A stretch of DNA of 64,000 nucleotides from Cerioporus squamosus (Eukaryota; Basidiomycota; Agaricomycetes; Polyporales; Polyporaceae): the NCBI GenBank assembly GCA_022592435.1, contig JABYQS010000057.1, forward strand, positions 62,001 to 126,000, in the 5' to 3' direction. The notes under the pieces are model-generated. The model was not told the origin of the DNA and ran no database searches. It saw only the letters and a list, made by a program, of their open reading frames with translations. Shown in pieces: positions 37,005 through 48,022 of this stretch. Position 1 is the stretch's first letter; each line of letters starts with the position of its first letter. A program made the translations under genes and the position numbers.

Positions 37005-40000
37005 GCACGATCCGCGGATCGCCGATCGAGGATGTGTATACGTCTAGCAGCTCCGAGAGAGTCAAGCCAGATCTGAAGCAGGGGTATAAATCCAGAAGAA
37101 AGCGTCAGCAAGAGACACGAGAGTCGGTGGAAGAGGGGAGAAGCACGCAGACAGGGTACGTGGTGGATCAGGTCCAAGTCACGCCTCAAGCGCAGAGCCG
37201 CGTGTCGTCACCCGTAACGCGACCTCCTACGCGGTCACATGACGCCGCCAGAGCTCACCCTAGTAGTATTCTGCGCGTTGCTCCCAAAGCAAAGTATATA
37301 CTGGGCCCAGCTCTGGGCTGGAGAGTACTCAGGAAGCTACGCGGGGAACTCAGGGAGAGTCTTGAATATTGCAACTTGAAACTAATGTTCTCATAAGTAG
37401 CATGTCCTGTGTCTCGCCTGTATCATGCAGTGAAGACCCTATGGAAGTACATAAGACCAGCGTATCTGATGCTGGGGGTATGGATATCTCTCGAGTCTCC
37501 TTCGGTTTAGGCTCGTAGTAAGGCTCGAGGAGGTTGCACGCACCCCAAGCGCACGGGCGCTAGTATTACCATATGTAGCGCAAGCTGTGGCGGAACTCTC
37601 ACGGACCACGGTTGGCCAGCTGGCACTGGGCAGCAAGTCTCAGCACCGAATCGTCTCCCTCGACTTCAGTCCTACTCGAGTCCCACTGTGCACGAACCTC
37701 GCGGAAAGTAATTAGTAGGTTACGTCGAATACTACTCTCAATGATGTCTGCCTCTACAACGCATTCCTGAGGCGCAGTGAGCTTCGCGTTGTCTCCTAAT
37801 GTGATCATTCTGTCACTCACCCCAGCTTTTACTCTTCCGCAGCAATCAGCAAGGACGTCCCGCAGGTGCATGGACAGCATAAAATGGCCACCGCTTTCCC
37901 CAATCCCCGGCTGATCTTGCTGGCGCCTGCAATTGTACCTGAGGTGTGCCACACGAGAATCGTCAGGTCGTTAGATCACAGTCGGACTTGACGGCCTGAA
38001 GAGAGGCTCACCGGAGACCACGTAGAGGTACCCCTTCCCGATGCTCTTGGGGATGGCGAGGAGAGCAGACCCAGCGCTGTTCGAACACGGTCAGTCTTGA
38101 CGAATATACGGACGCATATAGGCTGACCTCATGTTATCTCAACGTAGTGAACTGTGGACTGCAGGGGTGTTTTTGTGCTCAAGCTGAGAAGAATCGACAC
38201 GCTAGGTGGGGGATTGAAGCGCAAGAATGTTCGCCCGATCGTCGTCGCGTCCGGCCTTTTCTTTGCTACATGGCACAGCCCGGGCACCATCTTCGTTTGG
38301 ATCCCATCATCGAGTAGGCAGCGGCAGTCTGTCGCCATCAAGGATGCCGTCAAACATCAGATCCTGCAGGTATATCCCTCTCGCTGCCTTCAACAGCTAC
38401 GAAGCTATAAATACGCTGCTGGGTTCGCGCGTAGTACCTGTCAGTATGTCTGGTTGATCTTTGTGAGCTAACTACACAAGTTGATACTGAACTACTGCAC
38501 AGCTTCACCCCGGGAACCTATCTAAGAATCGCTCCCCGGATCTATGGAGCGTTGCACATCCATCTCGCTAGTAAGTCACGTCACTATATACCCATCACTC
38601 CTCCACAAGCTTTACTGTAGTTGCGTCCGGCACAGCTTACCGCGCGCTTGAAATTGCGGTTCTCTTGCTCCTGTCCTACACTGCCGGTGAGTCTGCCATA
38701 ATCTTGGTTAAGCCAGGCCGTGTCCTCATAGGCTGCGTCAGCTCTTTGTCTATGGAGCAGTTCTGTCTGCGATTTCGGACCGGCCCTGACGCGTCGACTT
38801 CTCGAAACGGTACTTACTCTTGGTCGATGGAAAGGGTGTACGATCATCAACTATGTCTTCACACCTCATAATGGTAAGCACGTCTCTCCACAAGGTGCAT
38901 AGGGCTCGAACTCTGTCCACTTCCACGGCTTGCATCACTTGTTTCTCGCGTCACTGATGATGCCGGGGTGGACTGCTATGGTCCGCCTGCGCACTGCACC
39001 GAAGGGTAGCGCTCAGCATTCATGCATATCATATCTATGTTCACAGTAACAATCCAGGCTCAACTTCAGTGATGGCGGCCGCGAGCTGTCAACGGGCCAT
39101 AGTAGGGCCCCCTATAGACTACTCTTCTCCTTCGCTTCGGCCGCCCTCCGCTCTGCTACCCACACGGACACGTTGGAATTGTGGCGGCCGCGGCGGCCTC
39201 TACCTCGATCGCGAGTTTGGTCCCAGGCTTGTGCGGTTTGCGCGGCTCGTTGCGGGGCTGGTCCTACCGGCTCCTACCGGTCGACCTACCATGCCAACTT
39301 GGCCCTGATGTCGGCGCACTGTTGAGTCCATACTGGTCGAAGATCCTCTGATGAGTATCCACACCAGCAGACAGCAGGCTGCAGCCAAGCTGCAGCAGAC
39401 ACAAGGTCACATCGCGTCCCAAGCCGACGCGCGGGAAGTCCGAAAGATGCAAGAAAGATGCGGTTGGGCCGAGTTGGCTGCGGACGGGTGGCGGAATATG
39501 TTTTCCGACATATGATCGCCTTCGGCAACGCGCGCTTCTAGCTGCCCCAGTTCTGCACCCCTCACGGCGTCTCTCCATTGCGTAGCTCTCCAATGCCTCG
39601 CGATTCGCGAAGATGGCTACTTACTGAGCGACTGATGGAGTACAGAATTGCCAGGTGGAGACGTTTCTGATGCTCGACTCCTTTGGTCCCTTCCGCTCAC
39701 CACGACGATTTTCCCTGACAATTTCGAAGTCGGATTGTTTCTCGAGCAAAAGATTGCAGTTCAAGCGTCTTCGCACTGCGTCTGGCTCGAGCTAGACCGC
39801 TGACTCCTGAGAAATTATGGCCCTCATCACCTAGTCCCGCAGGTCTTGCGAGCAGCAGCGAACCCTTTGCGCGACGTATGTACTTATGGTTTACGCAGAT
39901 GCCGCCATCAGGAGTCTCCAGGTCCCCGGAGTCTGCTGATCTTGTGGCGGATCTCAATCAATCGTCATCGCAGCCACTTCGCCCCGTCTGTGCTCTTGGG

Positions 40001-40838
40001 TGGCTGTGACACAGAAGCTCTCGAAGCGCAAAAATCTTCTTACAGGTTCTCGGACTAGTACAACTGCACAGCTGGCATGAGGTTTCCTGGAGTTAATGTC
40101 GGTTTGCAGACGATTGAGGAGCGTCGTAAGTCTGCCTGTTTTCTGCTGATGGGGTTCGGTAACTGAAGAGAAGCCCAGAGGACCAGGCGAGGACCCAGGA
40201 ATGTCTATATAGCCATAACTCCCTTCTCGAGGTCGTGCCTGGTTTGGTACTTCATCAACAGAGGTCCCTCCACCTTTCCCCACCTTGAAAGTTAACAGCA
40301 AATCTCTCTACCAACTTTCGGGGTGATTCCCCCAGTTATGCGAGCAGAAAATGGACAGCAGAATGTATCTTGTCGGTACACTTGCGACGGAAGGGTTGCG
40401 GAAGAAGTTTACGCACTGGGCGCTTGGTTTGGCGCGTCTGCGTAAACCTCATCCGCTGCTCCAGAAGGGGGTCTGCTGATTGGTCTTGCACGTCAAAACT
40501 TCCCGAGTGGCCAGCGTGGACGTGGGTTGCGGCTCAACTTTTCTGACGTCCGCGGCCTCGGGCTGCGACCTTCTGCGACTCGTCCCGCCACATCGCGATG
40601 GTAGCGTGCCGCGTGCTCCCCCGACCTAGAATCCTCCGTGCGTTTCCTTGCGAACGCGCCGCTGGAGCTGCCGGAGCTTTAAACAGTGCCGCGGCTTTCG
40701 CGGGACCGGGGGGTTTTAGCTTGGCCGTCCACCTCGTGTCGCGACACATCCTCCCCTCCCCTTCCTTTCTCTTACTTCCCCGTCCCCTCCACCCCATCTC
40801 CCCGCCATCCTCTCGACGCCGACGTGACTGCGGGCAAC
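37005..40838. other. 3.8-kb gene-poor stretch with at least one coding relic
   Basis: No complete gene could be assembled. A relic on the minus strand is listed separately (37820-38082). Plus- and minus-strand frames at 38129-38471, 38584-38938 and 39069-39957 have no domains or consistent exon chains. 40740-40800 is strongly pyrimidine-rich (CCCCTCCCCTTCC-like) and likely belongs to the core promoter of the gene at 40839. Confidence 0.5.
37820..38082 (-). pseudogene. two-exon coding relic of an unidentified gene
   Basis: On the minus strand an exon ending near 38014 reads AGSALLAIPKSIGKGYLYVVSG. It joins across a good 5'-GTGAGC...CTCAG-3' intron to TIAGASKISRGLGKAVAIL, which runs to a stop near 37823. 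The two pieces keep frame across the intron and look like a real protein. The small-residue-rich GASKISRGLGKAVA style recalls C-terminal repeats in large lipid-transfer proteins such as Vps13, but that is a loose resemblance. No flanking exons could be found. Confidence 0.4.
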
Positions 40839-42775
40839 ATGGCAGAGGCTACGGAGAATGTAGCTGAGGCCTTTTTCGGCGGCCTCTTGATTGAGGTCTT
40901 CATCGCTTGTATGTGAGTACCCGAGCTTGGCTTTCGCCTATTCGAGCTGTCCTTGGCTTGTTCGCTCATGTGCCGCGCCAAGTCTGTACGGTATCACCAC
41001 TCTGCAGACGTTCATCTACTTCCAGAAGTACCAGAGCGACACACGATTCTTGAAGCTCTTCGTACGTCCTCACTACTTGAACGGCTGCCATGCGCTGACA
41101 CGATGCACGATACAGGTCGCCGGTGTTTGGTGCGTCTTTTGCAGTGAAGGTTCGGCGGAGCTGCTGACGCGTAGTGGTATAGGGTTTTGGAGACTGTGCA
41201 CACTGCCTTCTGCGTAAAGCTCTGTTATGCGTACGTCATTGAAGGCTTCGGAGACTTCGAGGGCTTCGGAGATATTGACTGGTATGTCTGCACACTAAGT
41301 ATTCGTAATCGCCACTGCTGACGCTTTCTTCTGTCGTAGGAGTGTTGGCGTAAGTGCTGACAGCTGTGTGACGGTTGATGGAGGATGTTGCTCACCAGCT
41401 TTCCCAACCAGATCACGGTCTTCACGGAAGTCATCCTGTCCACTCTTGTGCAACTGTGAGCGTCTCCTACCGACTCCTGAGTTCTTGATGAGCTGACGGT
41501 TCGCATAGGTTCTACGTGAGACGAGTCTGGATCAGTGAGTATCGCTGCTATACTGCGAGAACGTCTCGCGTCTAATCCAGTCCGTAGTGAGCAACAAGGC
41601 GCTCATCCTCACCGGTGTCATCGTAAGTACCTCGGTTCGCGATATTCCGTGCGCCGCCTGACGATCAAATGTCAGCTGTTCTTCACCATCGCCCGAGTCG
41701 CTTTCGGCATCGGGTCCACCATTCTCAGGTATGTTTCAATGATACTGTTTCGTCCTCTCGTCGTCGTGCTCACGAGTAACCCTCTAGCTACCACTTCGCT
41801 CACTGGGCCCTGTTCAGAGCCCAGACCTCGGCGACAGTACGTTCCTCGTGACCCTGCATCCGTGGTGCAATCTGACCGTTGCCCGGAACAGGTAACCGTC
41901 GCCGGTGGCTTGGGTGCTGCAGCCCTGGTAGATGTTTTGGTGGCGCTCACCCTCTCTTTCTTCCTGTCGCGCGGGCGTTCGAGCTACCACAAGTACGCTT
42001 GTCTCCCGTTTTGGTTCCCTGAACGGCAGATTGACTGTTGCGGTATTTAGGCAGTCCAACAGCCGCGTCAACCTCATCATGTTGTACGCCGTCAACTCTG
42101 GCGCGATCACTGCGTGCGTGCGGCTCATCAGGGCAAGGTTACGGACACCTACCTCACTGACGACCCTGGTCCTTTAGCACGGCGTCCATCCTGTCCGTCA
42201 TTCTTGTAAGTCGACGCTGTTCTGCTACTGCTGCCGACCACTCACGAGTTGCACCCCGTAGTATGCTACGCAGAAGACGAGTCTGGTCTTCCTCGGTTTG
42301 GTTGAGATCCAGGGCAAGCGTGAGTCTCCACCGTGTCTGATCGCATGTCCGACAGGAGGTCGCTGATGCAAACGACATCTCGCAGTCTACGCCAACTCCT
42401 TCCTTGGAAGCTTGAACGCTCGTTCGCACATCCGCAACAAGAACAACCCGCAGGCTCAGTACCCTTCGTTCGAGTCGTACAGCAACAACGGCTTCCGTCC
42501 CGTCGCACCCCCTGTCGTGAGTCCCTCATGGTCCGCTTTCGGCTGAAGTCCGATGCTGAGACGTGCCTCTAGCCGAAGGTCGAGGTATACCGCCAGACCG
42601 TCGTCACGAACGACATGGGCATGCGCGTGCACGGTTCCCAACCAGAGGTCGACAACGTGAGCATTCCGTCTCCCAGCGTCGAGGTATGTTCGAAGCAGCT
42701 TACTGACCTCGAGTCTCCCGCTCATCACTATAGAACTACGACATGAAGACACTCAAGGGCGGCGAGCTTGTGTAG
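40839..42775 (+). CDS. DUF6534-like multispan membrane protein (338 aa, 17 exons)
   Basis: Exons: 40839-40912, 40983-41061, 41116-41129, 41183-41281, 41340-41349, 41412-41455, 41509-41534, 41588-41622, 41676-41728, 41788-41836, 41892-41992, 42051-42113, 42178-42205, 42262-42319, 42386-42516, 42573-42683, 42734-42775. All seventeen phases close at 338 residues. Features match the Agaricomycete DUF6534 family: LYGITTLQTFIYFQKY, VWVLETVHTAFCVKL, FYVRRVWIMSNKALILTGVI, GGLGAAALVDVLVALTLSFF, NSRVNLIMLYAVNSGAITA, and KLYANSFLGSLNARSHIR ending the last of about seven membrane helices. A ~75-residue polar tail follows. Function is unknown for the family; a receptor-like seven-helix topology is inferred. 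Two exons are only 14 and 10 nt. Confidence 0.85.
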
Positions 42776-44570
42776 GCTCACGACGGTCGCAAAATGTATA
42801 TAGATAGAGTGCGGCCCCTTCCGCTCCTTTAGGTCTTTCGTTTGTGGAGGGTTGGTTCGAGCCTTGCTCGTTGTTGGTTGTGGATCGCTGTAGGAGTTGC
42901 GTACGATAGCATTGCATATGGGGATACCCGCCTGCTCTTAATCGAGTCGTGGAGTCTGGATACACGGATTGGATGGTGTATAGCCCGTCGTTGATCAAGC
43001 CAGGTGCTCTGTGGGTCTCTGTAGTAGGTTCTACGGCGCACACTGTCCTTGCAAGACTTGTAACTATCTTCCGGGATTACGACGGCGGATGTAATCGTAT
43101 GGGGTCCACCCTCTGAGAGTGTCTTGACGCCGCCGAGCGATGGTGAGTAGTAACCGGCAGAGTCGCGGACGCTAATCTAAGTAGTCGGATCTCCTGGTGG
43201 CACAATCGGAGTGGACAGTTTGACATCTGGGTCATTGTCGACCTTCTGCAGCATGCTTGACGGGACTCTCTAAGCTTGCAGTCGTCGTGCTTGTCGCAAA
43301 ATGTTTCGTGGCACCTGGTTGGTAACCGGCTGTGTGGTTCGTTGAGCATAATGCCGAGTCAGGGCCCGGGATAGCCATCTATGATAGTACGGCCGGCCCG
43401 GCACCCCTACCCAGTTCACGGTACTTATATATATCGCGTAGGACCGTATACCCTCTTGCCACATTCGTCGGGTCTGCTGGGTCCGGTGGTCGAAGACAGA
43501 AGGTGCGACGATGAAGACGGAAGAGCGCACTGCAACACCACAGACACGCGCTCCGTTAACTCACGACCTGTGTAGCAATCACATGACGCAGGATGTAGAC
43601 TGTAGCGCATGCAGGAGAAGCCACTCTCCCGCGGACCCTCGCAGTCTGCATCCTGCACGCCGTGTTGCTGGTGACGTTGTGGTGCACCCCGGCCAATAGA
43701 CGAGACATTACACCCTGCAAGCGGGACCGTGCAGGGAGGGAAACCGGGTCTTCGAAACAAGACAAGTGAACTCAACCGATGGATGTGGGAGCGAGGCCTT
43801 GAGAGAGGAAGCAACCAAGAGAAAGAGAGACCAGAGAGAAGCAGAGAGAGATGGAGGAGGGGGAGGGGGCGAAATGAGAGACGGACGAGAGAGAGGGAGA
43901 TAATGAGAGACAATGGAAAAGAGGGAGAGAGAATACGGCGACGAGATAGAGACGATGAGAGACGAAAAAGAGTGTAAGACGAGAGACAGAAGAGAGAAGA
44001 GAGAGAAGAGAGACGGAACAGAGAGAAGGAACAGAGAGAGGAGAGAGAGGAAGGAGACGAGAAAGAGGAGAGAGAGCGGGAACGAACAGGAAAGGAGAGA
44101 GACGAGAGCGAGACGAGAGAGAAGCAACATAAACGAACAGAGCGAAAGAGATCAGAGACAGAGACGAGGATGAGAGACGATAATGAGAAACACTGAAACT
44201 AAAGGAGACGGGCTGGCTGCCAGACGAGACCCTAGACCCAGAGAGCAGACGGAAGACAGCAGAGCACCTAGCAAGGGAGCACCGAGCCATCAGAGCGAGT
44301 CGATCCAGAGAAGTACCCAGTAGAGCGGCCAGCGAGTCCCTGTCTTCGGGCGCCGTTTGAGGTTCGAAGTCTTCGCGCGAGCATCCTGATGTCCCGCTCT
44401 ACCTCAGGGCATCCACCTGCGAACAAGAACATCAGCACAGGCCCGATCCGTATCAAGTAGGAAGGGTCACCTGGTGGATGCTGCGACCAGCTCTGCTGTA
44501 CCGCGAAGAGACCAGCTCATGTCGCGTTGCTGTTTTTGGCGTATCCTGTAGAACAAATCGGTGCGTCGCC
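42776..44570. other. 1.8-kb gap containing a long polypurine tract
   Basis: 42776-43790 shows short frames without domains. 43796-44215 is the GA-rich tract listed separately. 44216-44570 leads to the 3' end of a minus-strand gene. No gene supported. Confidence 0.5.
43796..44215 (+). repeat. polypurine (GA-rich) tract, about 420 bp
   Basis: Plus strand is almost entirely A/G with irregular GAGAGA, GGAGG and AGACGAGA units and few pyrimidines; minus strand is the matching CT tract. The long Arg/Glu and Ser/Leu frames across it on either strand are composition artefacts. Such tracts can form triplex (H-DNA) structures and often expand by slippage. Confidence 0.85.
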
Positions 44571-45296
44571 TCACTGGCAATCACCCGAGATGAGGTCCTC
44601 CCCAGCGACTGTGCGGTACTTGATCGCACGCTCCCTCTGCGCATGCCCGACAGTCACCAGGTCGTCCCTCGTCTGGGTGAGCGACCGATACTTGATCCCG
44701 AGGTCCTTTTGTGCCTCCTGCAGCGAAACAAGCTTCGCCTGATGGTGTGTCAGTCCCTCCGCGTGCACCTTTGCAGGCACAACACGGATGTCAGCATTGC
44801 ACGCGCCGTCCTCCCCGGCGAAGGGGAGCTGCCAGAACTCGCGAGAAAGAAGACGCTCCGCCAGGGGCGCCTTCGGTGCGGCAGCGAGCCCCGAGACCCT
44901 GTACGGCAGGTTCTCGGGCACATACGCGTGGATGTGTTGGCAGTAGCGGGTGCCAACGGCGGGTGTCTCGCGCGACAGCTTGCGGTCGCCCCATGCGGGG
45001 ATGAACCGCTCGACACTGTCGGGGAGAGGTGCAGAAGGAACAACAGGGAACTGCAAGCGAAGAAGTCTGTAAGCATTTGACGAAGACAACTGCGAAGGCA
45101 AGCGAGCATGCACCTTCTCGCCAGAGGACTTGGCCTTGGGAATGCGGAGGTGCTGGTCCTGCTCGAGCACTTTCTCCTTTTTGTAGACCCAGGAGCGCGT
45201 AGTCTCCTGGGTCGTTGCGTCGTACTTGAGGGCGAGCGTGAAGTGCAGGCCCTCGTGCATGACGGGAATGCGACGGCTAGCGTAGCGGGTGCTCAT
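44571..45296 (-). CDS. uncharacterised fungal protein (220 aa)
   Basis: Two exons, 45296-45114 and 45050-44571, joined across a 63-nt GTGCAT...TTGCAG intron that is in frame but interrupts the sense of the sequence. The product has 220 residues: an N-terminal STRYASRRIPVMHEGLHFTL, a middle YVPENLPYRVSGLAAAP segment, and a C-terminal helix-rich part (LTHHQAKLVSLQEAQKDLGIKYRSL). No signal peptide, membrane helix or known domain is recognised. A TATA-like element lies about 95 bp upstream (45390-45396). The retained-intron form would add 21 residues. Confidence 0.65.
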   Translation of the reverse strand: MSTRYASRRIPVMHEGLHFTLALKYDATTQETTRSWVYKKEKVLEQDQHLRIPKAKSSGEKVHARLPSQLSSSNAYRLLRLQFPVVPSAPLPDSVERFIPAWGDRKLSRETPAVGTRYCQHIHAYVPENLPYRVSGLAAAPKAPLAERLLSREFWQLPFAGEDGACNADIRVVPAKVHAEGLTHHQAKLVSLQEAQKDLGIKYRSLTQTRDDLVTVGHAQRERAIKYRTVAGEDLISGDCQ

Positions 45297-45994
45297 GATG
45301 GATGCTATGACAGGGGGTATGGGTTAGGTATGGGTATGGGTGTGGTACGAGTGCGAAGTAGGTGAGGACATCTCGAGCACGCCCGCGAGTTATATACGCC
45401 AGCATTTGGATTGATCCTGGCTCTGGGGATGCGCCGGAGCAACCAGACTCGACATCCGTTGCGGGATTGGATCTCGGACCGCAAGTCGGGTTGTCCGCTT
45501 TGTCGTATCCGTGCACGCGGAGAGGGGCCACGCAAGACAAGAACCAAATGATTGCGCAATCGTACAATGATGGACGAAGGTCCTACCAGCTGAGTACTGA
45601 GTAGTCAACTGGTCAGTCTCGGGACTCGTGCAGTGGGCATACTATGTCATACCTCTGCATGTACTTTTTATCCAGCCGTCAAGGCCTCGTACACATCCGG
45701 TTTCCCCCCCTTTGGCCATCATGCAAGTAGGTAGAGGAAACCGCGTGGCTTTCCATGTGGTCGTCAAGAGCAAGGCGCATACTTATGAAAGCGCCCGAGT
45801 AACCGCGCTTGGACGTCGCCGAGCTGCTGCTACATGTACGTACTACTCACACGGAAAGGATTCTTTCTGTATCACACAGGCTTTTTACTGGTCAAGCAAT
45901 CGCGCAAGCTCGAGTTATATTTGTTATGTGGGTTCCGGCATCACGATTCAAGGGTAAGTACTGGCACTGGGCCAGTGCCGCGCTATCCGCCACT
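45297..45994. other. intergenic, promoter of unknown gene and 3' side of next
   Basis: Nothing coding is supported. Apart from the TATA-like element I see no defined signal. Confidence 0.45.
45390..45396 (-). promoter_or_regulatory. TATA-like element upstream of the gene at 45296
   Basis: On the minus strand GGCGTATATAACTCG, 94-100 bp before the start codon. The core GGCGTATATAA also occurs before the paralogue gene at 46964. Confidence 0.5.
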
Positions 45995-46964
45995 TCAAAT
46001 TTCGATCTCGTTGACGAGGTCCTTGGCGTTCTGACCCAACTTCTCCAAGATGCTCGCCCGGACTTGACTGTAGACGTCGTTGTTGAGCAGCATGGTCTGG
46101 TTGCCTGTGAGGCGTCATCAGCATACACGAACTCAAGTTTGGGTACCCATAGAAGCGGACATACCGGCGTAGAACTCAACCTTCTGCGACCCGAAGGTGA
46201 AGAACAGGACCTTGTCGATGTTCTGTTCGGCGCCATAGTAGTAGGCACCAATCTTGAACATGGCGTTGCCTTGAGCGTTGCTGCCCAAAAGCAGTGTCAG
46301 GGCTCGCAAAGATGTGGCGAAGAGACTCATTGACGTACGAGGCGACGCCAACCTGGAAGTTGGCCTTGTTGAAGGACTTGGACGACGAGTCAAAGAGCTT
46401 CGTCGCCGCCTCGTTCTTGGCCTGCTTGAGCGAGTCGATCATGGTCGAGAATAGGGTAAGTTCGCCTCCAGAGAGGTACGCCGCGGCCAGCTTCAGGAGC
46501 AGATTGTCCACGGTCAAGTACGAGTTGGCGTCGCTCAGGTGGGCGAAACTGTGCGTGTAGAGCGAGCCTACTCAGCTCAGGCTCGAAGTCTAAAAGATGA
46601 CGACGTACTCGAAGCCCTGGACGTTGTAGCCAACGGTCTCCAAGACGTACTTGTAGTAGTCGTACCAGGCCGTGGTCTCTTCCTGGCGGTCGTGCTGCTT
46701 GTTAGCAGCAAGCTGGGCGAAGAGAGTCGAGTTGAGCACGTCGGCCTATGGTCATAGTGTCGTCAGCAGGTCGCGCAGCACCGAGTGGATCGGAGAACTC
46801 GCCTTCATCTGGCCGGTGATGTTCCCGACGAAGGAGACGGACGAGCCAGCGGCGACACTGGCACTGTCATCGCCATCGGCGTAGACGGCCCCGTTGCCCT
46901 TCGGCACGGAAACATCGATGCCCTTGATGATTTTGATACGGTCGGCGATGGAGATGGGAGCCAT
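45995..46964 (-). CDS. uncharacterised protein, paralogue A of a divergent pair (244 aa)
   Basis: Minus-strand exons 46964-46803, 46745-46609, 46548-46339, 46280-46165, 46104-45995 close at 244 residues. The first intron has a GC donor (AAG|GCGAGT) and TAG acceptor. Residues around DVLNSTLFAQLAANKQ and ETTAWYDYYKYVLETVGY match paralogue B at 48023, and a similar pattern (N/ESTLFAQL..K..., WY..Y...L...GW/Y) is one I recall from uncharacterised fungal and bacterial proteins. Later motifs: LLLKLAAAYLSGG, SKSFNKANFQVGVAS and FKIGAYYYGAEQ. No signal peptide or membrane helix, so probably cytosolic. Function unknown. A TATA box is visible at 47045-47052. Confidence 0.78.
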
Positions 46965-48022
46965 GGCGAGTAAGACGTAGGTAGTGGTGCAGGTGAATAC
47001 TGAAGAGTGCTGCTGGTATACTCTTCGATTGAGGACCGTGCAGGCTTATATACGCCGACACACCCTGCCAGGCGCTCCTACACAGACGTGACCCCAGAGG
47101 CCGCGACAGCTGGACTGTCAGTGCCTGATTAGCTACAAGCATACTGCAATGCGTCCTTCGGCAATACCCCTCGAACCATAATCGAACCAACTGACCTGCG
47201 GATACTTCGTTTCCACGAACGTTTGGCGCACGATGCAAGTGCTCCAAGCAAGCTGTCAGTCAACTTGTACACCTAGATGATTGGACCTTGAACTCACGGC
47301 GGGTCAGATGGTGCGTCGAAGCCACCTTCTCTTCGCACAGACTGACGACATACGACGCACCGTGACGTCCAATCTACCAAGTAGCCGTCAAACTTTGTGA
47401 TCTCAGCCGCGCGACTAAGCTCCGGATTGGCGAGTTGCGACAGCTTTGATGATGTGCGCCCCCATTCCTCCGAAGGTAAAGAGGCTATCGAAGAGTCAGG
47501 AGCCGTAATCTTTATGGCGCCAGTGGAGAGCCGCCCAGGAGGAAAGGCCAAAGTCCCGACCCGGACTCCTGCCGAATGCACAGTTCTGATCGGGCTCACC
47601 GCGATGCAGAACACGCACGCACATCCGGTGACCGTGTTCAAGGTCTGTCCAATTGACAAATCGAATCCCACCACACTGCAAGTAAGTCCACATACTCCTG
47701 CACATTCGTATTGTCTGGCGTCCCCAGGAGGCGCCTGAAAGTGATTCCCTTCAACGCATACTGTCAGAAGACGAAGCATTGAAGAAAGCATGAGCGGCAT
47801 CACCTCGTACCCCAAAATTTGAAGGATGGTTACGCCGCAGAATACGGTGGATCCTGCCTGACGGCGAACTTGGTGGCTGACGAGAAGGATGCGAAACGAT
47901 GTCAGTAGATGCTCGCATGCCTGTCATGAGGCCAGAGAGAGGGGCAGCACCCCAGAGAACATAAGACCTACATGGATTGAACTCCGTTCTTGTCATTGCC
48001 CACCTCCCACATCTCCACCAGC
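46965..48022. promoter_or_regulatory. 1-kb divergent region between the paralogue pair
   Basis: Separates paralogue A (minus) and B (plus). Frames of 110-170 codons overlap on both strands near 47294-47815, but neither has a domain and they oppose each other. Likely promoters, possibly with remnants. Confidence 0.45.
47045..47052 (-). promoter_or_regulatory. TATA box of paralogue A
   Basis: Minus strand GGCGTATATAAGCC, about 80-88 bp before the start codon at 46964. One of the clearest TATA elements in the window. Confidence 0.6.

Noticed and set aside
43708..44290. Ser/Leu-rich minus-strand and Arg/Glu-rich plus-strand frames of up to ~170 codons
   Set aside because: Both arise from the polypurine tract; lack of stops there is a consequence of composition.
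47294..47815. 173-codon minus-strand frame between the paralogue pair
   Set aside because: Opposed by a 113-codon plus-strand frame in the same place; no domain, no matching exons, and no similarity to either paralogue.
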